Origin: Moniliella sp. 'wahieum' | Lineage: Eukaryota; Basidiomycota; Moniliellomycetes; Moniliellales; Moniliellaceae | Length of the DNA: 64,000 nucleotides | NCBI GenBank assembly: GCA_003971905.1 | Contig: RSEE01000014.1 | Span: forward strand, 434,001-498,000 | Direction of reading: 5' to 3' | In this document: positions 35,180 through 46,350 of the stretch, piece by piece | Layout: each line of letters opens with the position of its first letter | Position numbering within the stretch: the first letter of the stretch is position 1 | Translations under genes and position numbers: made by a program | Notes under the pieces: generated by a model | What the model was told of the DNA's origin: nothing | The model's database searches: none | What the model saw: the letters and a program-made list of their open reading frames with translations, nothing else

Positions 35180-36392
35180 CCACCACTGCGTCTGCGCTCC
35201 ACAAGCTGGTAGTTGACAGCGGCGCGACGCCGAGCATGGTCCGCTCGCCCGAGGGTTTCATTTTCCTCGAGCCTGCGACTGGGGGGTTGAGTTGGCTGGC
35301 GCGTCCAGGAAGCTTGCGGTGACAGGCTGTGGGGTGAAGCGGGTTCGACTCCCGGCTTCCACAGTCCAAACTGAATGCATCCTTGACTTGTACTGCTTGC
35401 TTGTCCCCCAGTTAGACCATGACTTACTCTCTGTACCGCAGGCAAATGCCGCTGGTCATCGAGTAGAGTTCCTTGCACACCGCCAAGGCGCTGTTATCCA
35501 TAGCGATCCCGCAATTGTTGCTCGCTACGACCGTATCGCTAATGGCTATGTGGTTGATTACCACTGCGACGTCCCCAACGTCCCCATTCAAGCCCACGCC
35601 CGTGCCGCCGTGGCCGACTATACCCGGATACTGGCTGCTCATGCCCGCCATGGTCATGTTGGTTGGCGCCAGCTTCCCCGCCTCACGGCCACGGGGCCAG
35701 TTGCGCAACGCATCACTTCCACCCAGGCCCATGCAGCCGAGGCCGACGCGGCCTGCGTTTGTCAGGCGTGCGCGGCGGGGCGGGGCACCCGACGCCCGTT
35801 CCCTGAGAGCCACACGGCACGTGCAGCTGCCCCACTGGCGCACTTGCATGCCGATCTAGTGACAGATTGGCCGACGGGGCTGAAGGGTGAGCGCAATTTA
35901 CTTGTCGTAGTCGACGACTGCACCGGCTATCTCTGGGCCATTCCGCTGGTGCGCAAGAGCGACGCTGCAATGGCACTAGCCAACTTAATTCTCCTCGAGG
36001 AGCGCCGCCTCCTCGCCCGCCACGGCGCCAGTCTTTTCCGTCTCCACACCGATGGCGGTACTGAGTTTTCCCGTGTCCCGCACCTCCTCACTGCTGCCGG
36101 TCATGCACCGATCCAGCACACCACCACCACCCCCTACACCTCCCAGCAGAATGGCCACGCCGAGCGCGCCGCTCGCACTATACAGGAGCGTACCCGCGTC
36201 CTCCTCGCCGGCGCCCGCGCACCGTCTCAGTACTGGGCCGACGCCGCTGTCGCGGCAGCTTTGTATGCCAACGTTAGTGTGTCGGCCGCATTGGGCGCCC
36301 CCTCACCATTTGAACGCTATCACGACCCCCCCTCCCACGCAGCTCTTATTTTGGGGCACCCTGGGGTGCGGCCGGCTGGTGTACTTTGTTAG
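35180..36392 (+). CDS. Copia protease and integrase region
   Basis: The protease active site LVVDSGATPSM is at about 35206–35238. The integrase follows in the next frame from about 35292. Its zinc-binding HHCC part reads HVGWRQLPRL...CVCQACAAG (about 35656–35775). The catalytic core has D in LHADLVTDWP (about 35850), D in HTDGGTEFS (about 36045) and E in QQNGHAERAARTI (about 36148–36185), so DDE is complete. The integrase inserts the cDNA and the protease processes the polyprotein. A frame change separates the protease from the integrase. Confidence 0.85.
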
Positions 36393-38648
36393 GTCCCGAG
36401 CGCGGCCACCGCGCCGCGCCGCGCGCCCGCCCTGGCATGCTAGTCGGATTCGATCCGCTCGGCTCCAAGGGATACGAATTTGAGTTTATCACAGAAGACG
36501 GCCACAGCTCGTACAGGGCGTGGTGCACCGACGTCATGTGGGATCCCACAAACCCCGGGCTGGCGATACGCCAGGCCCAATCGTTGCCGGGTACGCCACC
36601 GGATGGGCTTCGCGACCGTCCGGATACACCTGGTGGGGCTGAAGTTTCCACATCTGGTGGGGCTGAAGTTTCCACACCTGGTGGGGCTGAAGTTTCCACG
36701 CCTGGTGGGGCTGAAGCTGCCCCCCGTCGCAATCCGGCTCGGGCGCGTCGCCCCCCTGATTTCTATCAACCCAAGGATGCGCATGCGCCTCCCTTGACGG
36801 ATGAGCCGCCAGCCGAGCTTGATCCCGATTGGAGCCCAACGGGCCATGCGCGCACCGCGCGTCATCCCCCTTTGTCCCACCCAATCCCCCCTACTATTAC
36901 TGTTTCTTCCCCTGATCCTGCCACCGCATCCCTTACACCAAGCCCGAAAAAGAAAGCCATTCCCCGCCGGCAACGCCGTTTCCGCATCCCTCCCCCGACT
37001 GTCGGCACCACTGCTGACGGTGTGCCCCTTGCCCCTCGGACCGAGCGTGAAGCAATGGCCACCTCTGAGTGGCCCCAGTGGCGCCAGGCCGAACACATTG
37101 AGCTTGACGGGCTCAGATCCATGGATGCCTTTGAAGAAGTGCCACGCCCTCCGGCCGGAACGAAGATCTTGGGTGCCCGCACCGTCTACAGTGTTGGCGT
37201 CACCCCAGAGAATATGTTCCTCAAACGGAAAGCCCGTATTGTGGTTCAAGGAAACCAGGAGGATACAAGTGAGTTGCCCAAGGCCCTCACATTCTCGAGT
37301 GGCGCAGCACATCAGTCTTTTCGCACCGTAGCCGTGGGAGGTAAAGCGCAAGGCCTCCAGGCATATTATTTTGACTGCAAGAGTGCATATCTCCATGCAC
37401 CCATTCCCTATGAGGTATACGTTAAGCCTCCCGATCGTTTTCTCACCGACAAAGCAAACGTTTGGCGACTCAAGAAGTCCCTCTATGGCCTTGCAGCCTC
37501 CGGCGCTGCGTGGCACCGCCACCTCGCCAGCAAGCTACGAGATATTGGTTTCCGCTCGACGGTAACAGAACAGGACGTATGGATACGCAAACGAGCGAAT
37601 ACGACCATCATGCTCGCAATATACTGTGATGACGGAATGGCCATGGCCCCGTCCCAAGCTGCTTTTGACGCATTCATGGACGAACTCGGTCTCAACATCA
37701 AGATTGGCGACAAGGGTCCTCTCAGTAAGATGCTGGGTGTGCACTATGTTACTCGCCCTGATGGTTTTGACTGCGACCAGCGTGCATTTCTGTTAGCTTT
37801 ACTCGCCCGCACCGACATGCTCGAGTGCAACCCTGTTCGTTTGCCTATCAATCCTGATACACCTCTCCCGCCACGTCCACCAGACGAAGCTCCTGCCACT
37901 GTCGCCGAGCAATAAGCGCTATATGTCGATTGTGCAGAGCCTCAGCTGGGCCGCGCAGACCTGCCGGCCCGACCTGTCATTTGTCGTACATCTTCTCAGT
38001 CGTTGGAACAAGGATCCCTCTGCTGCACACCGCAGCGCCGCACAACATGTCCTGCGCTACCTCCGTGGTACATTGGATTGGTCTCTGCGTCTCAGGATCA
38101 ATCGAACGGCACCTCCTATTGCCGTATTTACCGATAGCGATTGGGGCGGCGACAAGGTCACACGCAAGTCGGTAACAGGGGTCGCTGTGTTTGTTTTTGG
38201 CGCCCTAGTGCACTGGCGCAGCGCCCAGCAGACCACTACGGCAATGTCGACCGCTGAAGCTGAGATGATGGCTATTAGTGAGGGCGCCCGCGACGCTCTC
38301 CGCATTCGTAACCTCATGGTCGAGCTTCAACTAGTACCTTCCAACTGTCCGGTGGATCTCTATAGCGACTCGGCTGTTGCCCTGTCAATTATCTCTCGCC
38401 CTGGTTTCATTGGACGCCTTCGTCATATGGACATTCGCAACCATTGGTTCCGCGAGCATGTCGATTCGGGGCGCATTTTGTGGCACAAGGTTCTTGGAAC
38501 CGAGAACCCCGCGAATGATTTTACCAAGCTCCTACCGTATACGGTTCAACGCTCCAGTGTAGGTCGCTACCTCACGCTCACGCCGGATCCTGGTGGGGCT
38601 GAGGAGACTTCCCGCATCAAGCCCATTTTCGGCTCAGATTCCTCCTAG
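36386..38648 (+). CDS. Copia reverse transcriptase and RNase H region
   Basis: After a Pro-rich linker with 24-bp repeats, the RT begins near 37100: MDAFEEVPRPP, KARIVVQGNQ, FDCKSAYLHAPI (first catalytic Asp) and IYCDDG (catalytic pair, YCDD in place of the usual YVDD) at about 37620. RNase H occupies 37923–38600 with FTDSDWGGD, TAEAEMMA, YSDSAVAL and HMDIRNHWFRE (D-E-D-D set intact). The two parts are separated by a TAA at about 37913 and a frame change a few bases before SLSWAAQTCRPDL, a conserved run that should be continuous. That break is probably a length error in an A-rich spot. Confidence 0.9.
36631..36721 (+). repeat. 24-bp tandem repeat inside copia pol
   Basis: Three full copies (36631–36654, 36655–36678, 36679–36702) and a partial fourth, each starting TGGTGGGGCTGAAGTTTCCA. 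They encode GGAEVST(S/P). The core TGGTGGGGCTG also occurs at 38591 and directly before and across the 3' LTR start (38706–38716). Confidence 0.9.
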
Positions 38649-38704
38649 CCAGCTGGCTCTTGATTTGTCACTCTTCCAATCTCGTCGGATCCTAGCGTCG
38701 AGTC

Positions 38705-38714
38705 GTGGTGGGGC
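38705..38714 (+). other. Polypurine tract of the copia element
   Basis: GTGGTGGGGC directly abuts the 3' LTR, the position required for plus-strand priming. It is G-rich rather than a pure purine run. Confidence 0.6.
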
Positions 38715-38874
38715 TGTCAGCGCCATCATGCATGCAGCTGATCACGCATCACGCATCGCGCTGTTCTATCCGACTCTCCTCTATGTTCTGCCCCTAACGG
38801 GCTCCTCTCTGGAATAGATCCATCACCTCCCTCTGTCTTCTTCTTTCCGTAGGCCTTTGTCCTCGCATTTAACA
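38715..38874 (+). repeat. 3' LTR of the copia element (160 bp)
   Basis: Begins TGTCAG and ends TTTAACA, and is followed by the GGCGA target duplication. It differs from the 5' LTR by a TC insertion near 38777, one T fewer near 38811 and small CT-run differences near 38828 and 38840. Confidence 0.95.
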
Positions 38875-38879
38875 GGCGA

Positions 38880-39487
38880 GGCCGCCGGTTACCTTGACCA
38901 GTCTGCATGGCACCATCGTGGCTGCAGCGCCCGGAGCAGTAGCCCGTAAACAGCCCGGAACAGCCCGTAACATGTAACACGTTCACACGTTCACAAGAAC
39001 GTTCCCCGTTCTATGCCCCTCGCCACAATCCCACTGGCACACACTGGTGTGCGTCTAAGATCTAAGGACAGCCCACCACATAACCGCAAGCTGCGAAGTC
39101 TTTGTAGCTCCCTCGTGCAATGCAACTAACACACCATCAACTGCCTGCTCTATTGTCTTCTACCGCTCAGGCGGAAGCTAATGGGCGAACAGTTCAACCC
39201 GGCGCTTTACGAAGCGCACCGAAGACATGCTGGAACGTGAAGCTCTTGCACTTGAAGATGTGCGCTCTTCGAGCTTTGTGCTTTTTGAGCTTTGAGCTTG
39301 GAGCTTTGGACTTTGCGGCTCAAGCAGCACGTGACAGAGGGAATCATTTCATTTCTTTTGTTAGTGCCAGTTGCAGTGCTGCCAGTGTCCACCCAACCTT
39401 TCAAAAGTTTCGTTCCCGCTTGCGCTTCCGTGCCCAAACACCGCGTCGATTGCCGTCCGCGTCGCCTTAGAGTGCGAGCTCACCATC
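38880..39487. other. MUS81 upstream region with word repeats
   Basis: AGCCCGTAA/AGCCCGGAAC words (about 38930–38970) and ACACGTTCACACGTTCACAA (about 38976–38996) are followed by TTGAGCTTTGAGCTTGGAGC-type words (about 39255–39315). No gene was seen. The sequence just before the ATG (CTCACC ATC ATG GCC) is a good start context. Confidence 0.5.
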
Positions 39488-42400
39488 ATGGCCCCGGGTG
39501 CACGCAGCTTCCGTCCTGGGCCCGATGGCGCCATCCAGGTCCGCACTGTCGGCGCTCGCCGCGGTGGGGGCAGGGGCGGAGGTGCGCCAGGCCGCGGGCG
39601 TGGGCGTGGGCGTGGTGGCGGCGCGTCTCCCGCAACCGCCGCCGGCACTCCCACTGTCTGGCCTAATGTGCCTGCGCCTGTGATTGACCCTGACCAGGAG
39701 GCTCCAACGCTGCCCCAGCTACACCAGTGGTGGCTCCATCATCTTCAAGCTCGAGCTGACGGGTCCTACAATACCTTTGGCCACTCGTCCAGCTACGGTA
39801 GGGCCAAGTCCACCCTGCAGAACCACGTCAAGGTGTGGAAAAACACGTCGACTATGATCGCATCCTCGCCACCCCTGACGCGTGTGGCGCCAAGATGAAG
39901 AATGTCCCAGATGGTTAGGCCCACTTCATGCTGAACAGCTCATCCCCTTAGTAATTTTGGCGAAAAGACTGTGGGCGAAATGGAAGCGGTTACCAGCGAG
40001 TGGTATATCTCCAACGACTGGGACCCGCCCCCTTCCTCGGGCTTGGCAAAGTCTGCCACACGTGGATCTTATTCAGGGCGAAAGCGAGTCATTGAACAGC
40101 CTCTAGACCCGAACTCCTCCCCACCTCAGCAACCTCCCCGCCAGGGTAGCTCCCCTCACGCTGCCGCGGGCAAAAAGCGCAAATCCCAACATACCGAAAT
40201 CGAGGACGCGGCCCAGGACCTAGGCAAGGAATCGACCCGAAAGAAGCGCAAGTCGAAAAAAGCTTACATCCCAACGCTTGGTTCCGGGGGGTACGGGATT
40301 ATGCTTGCTCTTTGGTCTCACACGGCTGACGCTGAGCGCTTCGGCACGGTCGCGTTGGTGGGCGAGGGTGCTGGTGCTGCCCTCCTCAACGATGATGATG
40401 AGACGGACGAAGAAATGGAGAAGGAGATGAGGTGATGCTTACCAAGAATGAGATCATTGCTGATGGTCAACGTTGGTGCACAACCGACTATGTGCTGGGC
40501 ACGGGTGTCGCAGGCGATGCTGAGGTCGCTGGCCGCATGGGCCGGAGGAACGGTCGAGTTGCTTTGGCCAATGGGGGGCAGTTCACTTTCACTCCTTGGA
40601 ATAACATTAACACCCTCAAAGAGCACGAGTATGTGTACGAGATCCGGTCTCGACCTGCCAAATATTGTCTCACCGCCGAGGGCATGGTTGTCGCCCGCGC
40701 TTTGGCCCAGCATGCCAAACTGCGGAGGATTAACGAGCGCAAGCAGTCGGAGGCGGAAGAGGCAGCCCAGCGAGCAGCCCAAGAGAAGGAGGCTGCCAAG
40801 GAGGCTGCCAAGGAGGCTGCCAAGGAGGCCGCTAAGCGAGAACGTCTTGCCAACCGGAAAGGTCCAACTGGGCGAAAGGAAAAGGGTATGAGGCCAATTG
40901 GGGACATCAACGATTCTTCCTCAGACGACGGTCTGGCGTTAGAACCCCCACTACACTGAGCCTGGCCCAGCACCGACCACGATCATTCTTGCCTGATGAC
41001 GACTCACCCCCTCCACCCCCTCGTCCTGAGCCCAGCTTCCGCCCGACTCGGGCACCTTCTCGATCCCACTTGTCCTCTTCCCCCCCTGTAACCCCCGCTG
41101 CTCCCCATGAAGCAGTAAGGCCAGCATTGGTTGCACACCCCAGGTAGGGTGGAAGCTGCAACTACCCCGTTTCCCTATACCTATCTCTCTCGCACCGGTG
41201 CCGAAACGTTGGAGAGGGCGGGGGCGCTTACGCGTCTGCGTGATTCCGACTACACCCCCATCTTTTTGATTCGCTTCCCTGTAAATCTCAAGGCTCAACT
41301 CGTTTCCTCTGGTGTCATCGAGGCGCCACACGTTGACCCTTCCTCTCCTGACTTTGTACGGGCTTGGATCACTCGCGACTCATCCCTCCCTGTCGCCTCT
41401 GGATTGGAAGGGTGCCCTCGTCGCGCCCCCGCACCTTTTGCCTCTGCCACCATCGACCTCCTCTCCGACTCGGATGAGGAGCCTTCCCCTCCTCCCCAAT
41501 TGGCGGTGACCAGGAAACCACCGTCTACCGCGTCTGCCTGCCAGGCAGGAGCGAGTCAGATCTCAGGCAGCAACGGCAATGCCACCGCACCTGGACGCGC
41601 ATCAAAAGCGACTCTTGTTCTTCCGCCCCAACTCAGGCGTGCGCCACCAACGAATGTTACTATTGAGCTAGACGACTCGGATGAATCAGACGAGTCGCGT
41701 ATTCTGCAAGGTGCATCCGCTGTACCCGCGCGGCCGGCACCCCGCACTTTTGGATCAACCTTTCGTCTTGTCTCTCCTCCTTCTGGGAGCAGCAGGGGTC
41801 CCACAGTCGAACCCGAAGATTTCCCTCCTGTCGAATCTGGCAGGCGCGACTCGCAATCCCAAGCACTTACCATTGGGGCTGGGGAGGCTTCTCAGTCGCA
41901 GTTGCAGTCGCAATCCCAGTCCCAGCGCCCTAAGGGACTAAACTTGTTACGGGGCCCATACCCGGGACGAAATGACGATTCCCAAGGTACCACCTTACCG
42001 ACGGAAACACAAGCCACAACACTCCCCCCCGCGTCAGAAGATGGTGGGAGCACGAAGCGTCGCCAGCAGGCCTCTCGTGCCCCTCGAAAGCGTGCACGGT
42101 TATCCAACATTGTCCCCCCGCCCGCAATCGGGATGAGCTGGCACAACGCGCTGGTGCCTCGAGGGGAAGCAGCGTTGGCTGACCAGGGTGGTTCTAGTCG
42201 CACGCGGACCGACTGTGCTCCTGTCGAAGGGGGTGGTCCACAAGCCTACCGCCCACCCGAGTTTGAGCCAATCATATGGCCCAAAGGCTCATTTGATGTG
42301 TTCTTGGTCATGGACCATCGCGAGGTACTGGTCAAAGGCGCCAGTGCGGACCAGGCCCGTGCTGCCGGTGGGCCAACTGACTTTGAAACGGCGTTGCGGG

Positions 42401-43344
42401 AACGGCATGGCGTGGCCACGCTCAGCCGTGCCCTGAGCCTGGGGGATGCGCTGTGGGTAGCTCGGGACAAGAAAGACCCTTCGAGGGAGGTGGTTCTGGA
42501 CTTTATTTGTGAGCGGAAACGCATGTCCGACCTTCATATCTCTCTCGCGATGGCCGGTACGAAGAGCAGAAGTTCCGCCTCGCCCAAACGGGGCTATCAC
42601 ATGTTCTGTATGTGGTGGAGGGATCAGTGGCCCAACTGTACGGTGCCAATGCCCCTGCCGCTGCAAGCGGAAGAAACGTAGCCTCGAGTCAGTCCAGTCG
42701 TCAGGCTCTGATGACTGCTGAATCCGAGCTCCAGCTGCTGGATGGGTACTTTGTTGAACACACGCCCGATCCTGCACGGTCAATCGAGTACTATGCGCGG
42801 ATGCACAATGTCATTACAGACTTGGTGGCGGTACGTGCGCTTGTTGTTATTGTTTGTGGACGGAGCTGACGAGAAGCGGGAGCAGAATACGGATCTGCAT
42901 GAGCTTCCATCGGAAGTGATCAGCCGATCCTCCTACCTTTCTTTGCAAACCTATCTCCGCCAACGGGAGCCGGACCGGGTGTACCTTACATCGTACAAGG
43001 ACCATGTGCGGCTGAATGGCAAGTCGGCCAATAAGTGTGTACGGGATGTGTGGACGCAGATGCTGCTTTGTGTCCGTGGCATCTCTGCCGAGAAGGCGGC
43101 CGAGATGCTGGATCACTATCCGACCCCGCACGCGCTTTGGCATCGCCTCCGCCAAGAGCAAGAGCAAGAGCAAGGCGCAGACGAGCGGACGGGGCGGGAG
43201 GCAGGGAAGGCGCGACGTGCACCATCTGAAGCGGCGGCCCGAGGCCGTACCTTCCTCCAGCGCACCATCCAGCCACCCGAGCGCGCGCAGGCGGCTGGGG
43301 AGGGGCTGTCGGCCAGGATGTGGGACCTGTTCATGGAGGAGTGA
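39488..43344 (+). CDS. MUS81: MUS81 structure-specific endonuclease catalytic subunit (frame interrupted)
   Basis: With its Eme1/Mms4 partner it cuts 3' flaps, replication forks and nicked Holliday junctions. Domains in order: a Gly/Arg-rich N-terminus; an N-terminal HhH region with FGEKTVGEME-like sequence (about 39700–39990); and a winged helix with AYIPTLGSGGYGIMLALWSH (about 40260) and TKNEII...AKYCLTAEGMVVA (about 40440–40690). An AKEAAKEAAK repeat and a long Ser/Pro-rich insert (40740–42240) precede the ERCC4 nuclease: VFLVMDHREVL, GDALWVARDK, VVLDFICERKRMSDL (42290–42530), then, one frame over, DGRYEEQKFRLAQTGL. The C-terminal HhH is VRGISAEKAAEML (about 43070–43110). The catalytic D-RE and ERKRxxD residues are kept. 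About 1,280 codons exceed the usual 550–700, mainly through the insert. Frame jumps occur near 39900, 40430, 40960 and 42548. A possible intron lies at about 42832–42866 (GTACGT). Confidence 0.9.
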
Positions 43345-43574
43345 CAAGAGGGGCGGTGACAGTGGAGGATGGATGGATGCTGGTGGCGGATGGAGCAATG
43401 GCAGTGGGCCGCGTAGCGCACATGTGTGATGGATGCTGTGACAGACAGACCGAGTAGGCGCATAGGCCCACCCGAGCCGAGCTTCTCCCGCCAAATAAGG
43501 GGCGAGCTGCGGGCGTCGGAGTTGGGCGAGTCGGACACCGCGGCTTAGCTTCCTGAGTGCATATAGACAGCGGC

Positions 43575-43584
43575 TATATAAAAG
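43575..43584 (+). promoter_or_regulatory. Strong TATA box
   Basis: TATATAAAAG sits 29 nt before a first ATG (43613) and 116 nt before the in-frame ATG at 43700. It probably sets the start of the Ser/Pro-rich gene, which makes the 43700 start the likelier one. Confidence 0.6.
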
Positions 43585-43699
43585 GTGGTCGGTGCCCCCG
43601 CTCTCCTGTTACATGTTACACACGCCCACACCGGCCCCTGCACCGCCCTGCTGGTGCCCACCGCCATCCCCCTGCCCTCCCTCATCCAGCGCCACGCCC

Positions 43700-46163
43700 A
43701 TGGTGGTGCCTCTGCGCAAGCCTGTGCCCACCAGCCCATATCCTCCCCTTCACCCGACGCCTCGCGCCCCTCCACCCCCCACCGCGTGCGACAGCTCGCA
43801 GCGTTCCGGCCATGGTGAAGCATCCGTTGAGCGCAACCTTCCGTCAGCGCACACCCGGTCCCGCTCGCTACGTCAGCGTCTTTTGATTGGAGCAGAGCAG
43901 GTCTTCCGACGGGCACCGAGCATAGTAACAGCGCCGTCTAACGTCCTTCTCCCCCCCTTTCCGTCCCCCCTCCTTTCGCCCTCTCCCTCCTCTGCTCAGC
44001 CCCCGCTTCCCGGTGGGCACGACAGAGGACACCCCACGGCGCACCCCAGAAATGGACCCAGCAAAGGTGTCCTCTTTACCTTCCTTCCCTCACTCCGCCA
44101 GTGTTAATCCTATGCATGATGGGCAGATGCCGCACGGGCAAGCCATACAAGTTCCGCCACCGGCACCTTCCTCCCTTCACCGCAGCAGTGGCATCGTATA
44201 TGCCAGTGTCTCTGCTCTTGGAGATCATCATCCTGATGATGAGCTTGAGGGAAGACCCCGGGAACAGAATCGGTCTCAGGGTCTGTATGACCGCTCTAAC
44301 TGCGGCGACGGTGAAAGCGAACATATAGGAGTCCATGATCCCATTCCGGAAGACATTCCCACCCCCCCTGATTCGTTTTTGCGCCCATCTTCCCGCGCTA
44401 GTATTTCGGACAATTCTTCGTTCTCTCCCTTAGTACCATTGTACAATCCAAGATCCGTTGAAGAACCCGTGCTCGCGACCTGCTCCCATCTACAACTAAT
44501 GCCGAGCAAGGGTCTATGGTTTCATCGTCGGAGCTGGATCAAAGCCTTCTCGATTCTCTTCTCAACCACTATCCCCCTCTCATGCTTCCTCTTCCACGCC
44601 TGGGGCACTAGTAGACCGGGGGTTGGATACTCTGAGCTCTGCAGGCTTACCTCGCGAGCCACCGCCTAACACAACCTTCCATCCCCACGGCACCCATCCT
44701 TTGACGCTGGTGTGGCACCACACAATCCTCCACCCTCACATTCTCCGGTTGTTCCTGGCATGGGGGAGATGTCACCTCCCGGCACCCTCTCCCAGGGAGA
44801 CGGTCTGGTCGTCGGCCCAAGCATACTGTGGCCCGTCGGCGGGCAGTCCAGCTACCCCCAAATCATTTGCTCCGGCAGATCCCTTTATGGCTGCCAGACC
44901 GCCTTCCTGGGCTGAAGCGGAACCGAGCGTTATGTCCACTGGCCCACTCTCTCCCTTCGAGCAAAGGGAGGCAGCAACAGCAACAGCCTCCAACAGTCGA
45001 TACACATCATTCCCAGGCAGCCGTCCCACGCCAGCCACAATCAGGAAGAGAGGCGCAGATCGGCGGCTGATGAGTACGTTGCGCCCGCGACCCCTCCCCG
45101 CTCCCTTTTAAGCGCCAGCCCCCGGTGAAGGCAGACGATACCGAGGAGTTGGCAGCGCAGATTGCGCATTCCCAAGCCGTGGCCTATTTTGCGGAGCGAG
45201 GATGGAGCTGGTCTCCGTCTGTGTCCGCCGAACTGCCTCACGTTCCCGATGAAGCACGCGCAGGTCGTCCTCGCCTTGCCAGGATGTCACTCAAGAAGCG
45301 CATGCCGTCGATAAAGACCATGGTCACCCGGGGCTGCCCCACCCACCGGTCCGCAATTCATCTATTGTCGGTCTTGAGGCGGCACCCAAGGTTGAAGACC
45401 AGCATCAAGGCACCACAGTCGTTGAAGTTGACGATCCAAATCATGGGGTAGCGTTGACAACGGTCGCGCCCATTTCGTCGCTCCGTATCGTCTACACTCA
45501 TTCGTTCCGTGTCGCTGGGGCGCTACAGGCGCCACTCCAGATCAAGAAGCATGGGTGATGAACTTTCCCGGACCCAAGCAGCCTCTCGCTCTGACCGTCC
45601 TGCCAGCTCTTCGTTGGTCCCAGGAGAGGTCCGGCCTAAGCATGCGTCGGCCGTAGAAAAACAGCAAGAGCTCCCAGAGCCCAAGCAGGCCAACACAACT
45701 CTCTTGCATCTGCGCAGAAACATGCCATCCTCCTGGGCACGGCGGACCATGCTCGGTCCAAGGTCGAAGGGCGGACAAGTCCCACCACACCGACGAACAC
45801 CGAGCCTGGTCTCCCACCCGTCTCTCTACCGAAATACGTATTAGGCATGATCCCGTTCCCCACCTCTCATCACTCTCCGCATCAGTCGGCCCCCAGCAAG
45901 TTTACTCTATGCCCTTCTCCCATCCTCTGCACGTTTCCTCTGGTGATCCGCATGCCTCCGCTCCTCCGGAGGGCGTGACAACGGGACAGGTGCACAACAA
46001 AGACGAGGCTACTCTGGACCGGAGCAAAGCGAAAGAAACTACGTTTCCCTCCGAGGTCCGGGAAAGAGCTACCAAACCCTCATCTCCCTCTCGTCCCGCT
46101 TTCCCTTGGTCGCGACTGCGACTTCGCCTGTCGAGCCGCCGGGGGAGTAACGGAGAGGCATAG
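43700..46163 (+). CDS. Large Ser/Pro-rich protein of unknown function (frame interrupted)
   Basis: I recognise no domain. Coherent, codon-biased stretches run from MVVPLRKPVPTSPYPP at 43700 to the stop after RLRLRLSSRRGSNGEA at 46163. They include EDIPTPPDSFLRPSSRAS (about 44350), SSSELDQSLLDSLLNHYPP (about 44525–44580), PSWAEAEPSVMSTGPLSP (about 44905), DDTEELAAQIAHSQAVAYFA (about 45130–45190) and RMSLKKRMPSIKT (about 45280–45320). The piece around AAQIAHSQAVAYFAERGW is helical and may be a conserved patch. The rest looks disordered with many SP/TP sites, as in a phosphorylated regulator or scaffold. The frame changes at least six times. The gene is about 820 codons if continuous. It follows MUS81 on the same strand with its own TATA box. 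Confidence 0.55.
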
Positions 46164-46350
46164 ATTCCGCCCCCCCCTCGCCGTTGCTCCTCATGTTCAT
46201 GCACCTACCCCCTCCTCTCGCTAGCGGTGCAGCCAGCATAAAGGCGATTCAGGATCCAGCAATGTGGGTTCAGATGGAACTGTCCATTTTGGGGAGTTGG
46301 GGGTGTGGAGCGGGCAAACCTGTGATGGCAGAAGAGGGGCTGCCAGCCCC

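Larger units (their letters stand above)
33443..38879 (+). mobile_element. Full-length Ty1/copia LTR retrotransposon
   Basis: The boundaries are explicit: target-site duplication GGCGA at 33443–33447 and again at 38875–38879, with LTRs beginning TGTCAG and ending TTTAACA. The domain order gag–protease–integrase–RT–RNase H defines the Ty1/copia (Pseudoviridae) class. The LTRs differ only by a few small indels, so insertion is recent. Gag, PR, INT, RT and RH sit in shifting frames (0, 1, 0, 2, 0), which may reflect sequence errors rather than decay because catalytic motifs are kept. It lies between a C2H2 gene and the MUS81 promoter. Confidence 0.95.

Noticed and set aside
35325-35372. B-box-like GGGTTCGACTCCC inside the copia integrase
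   Set aside because: No acceptor stem or A-box could be paired; it encodes conserved pol sequence, so coincidence.
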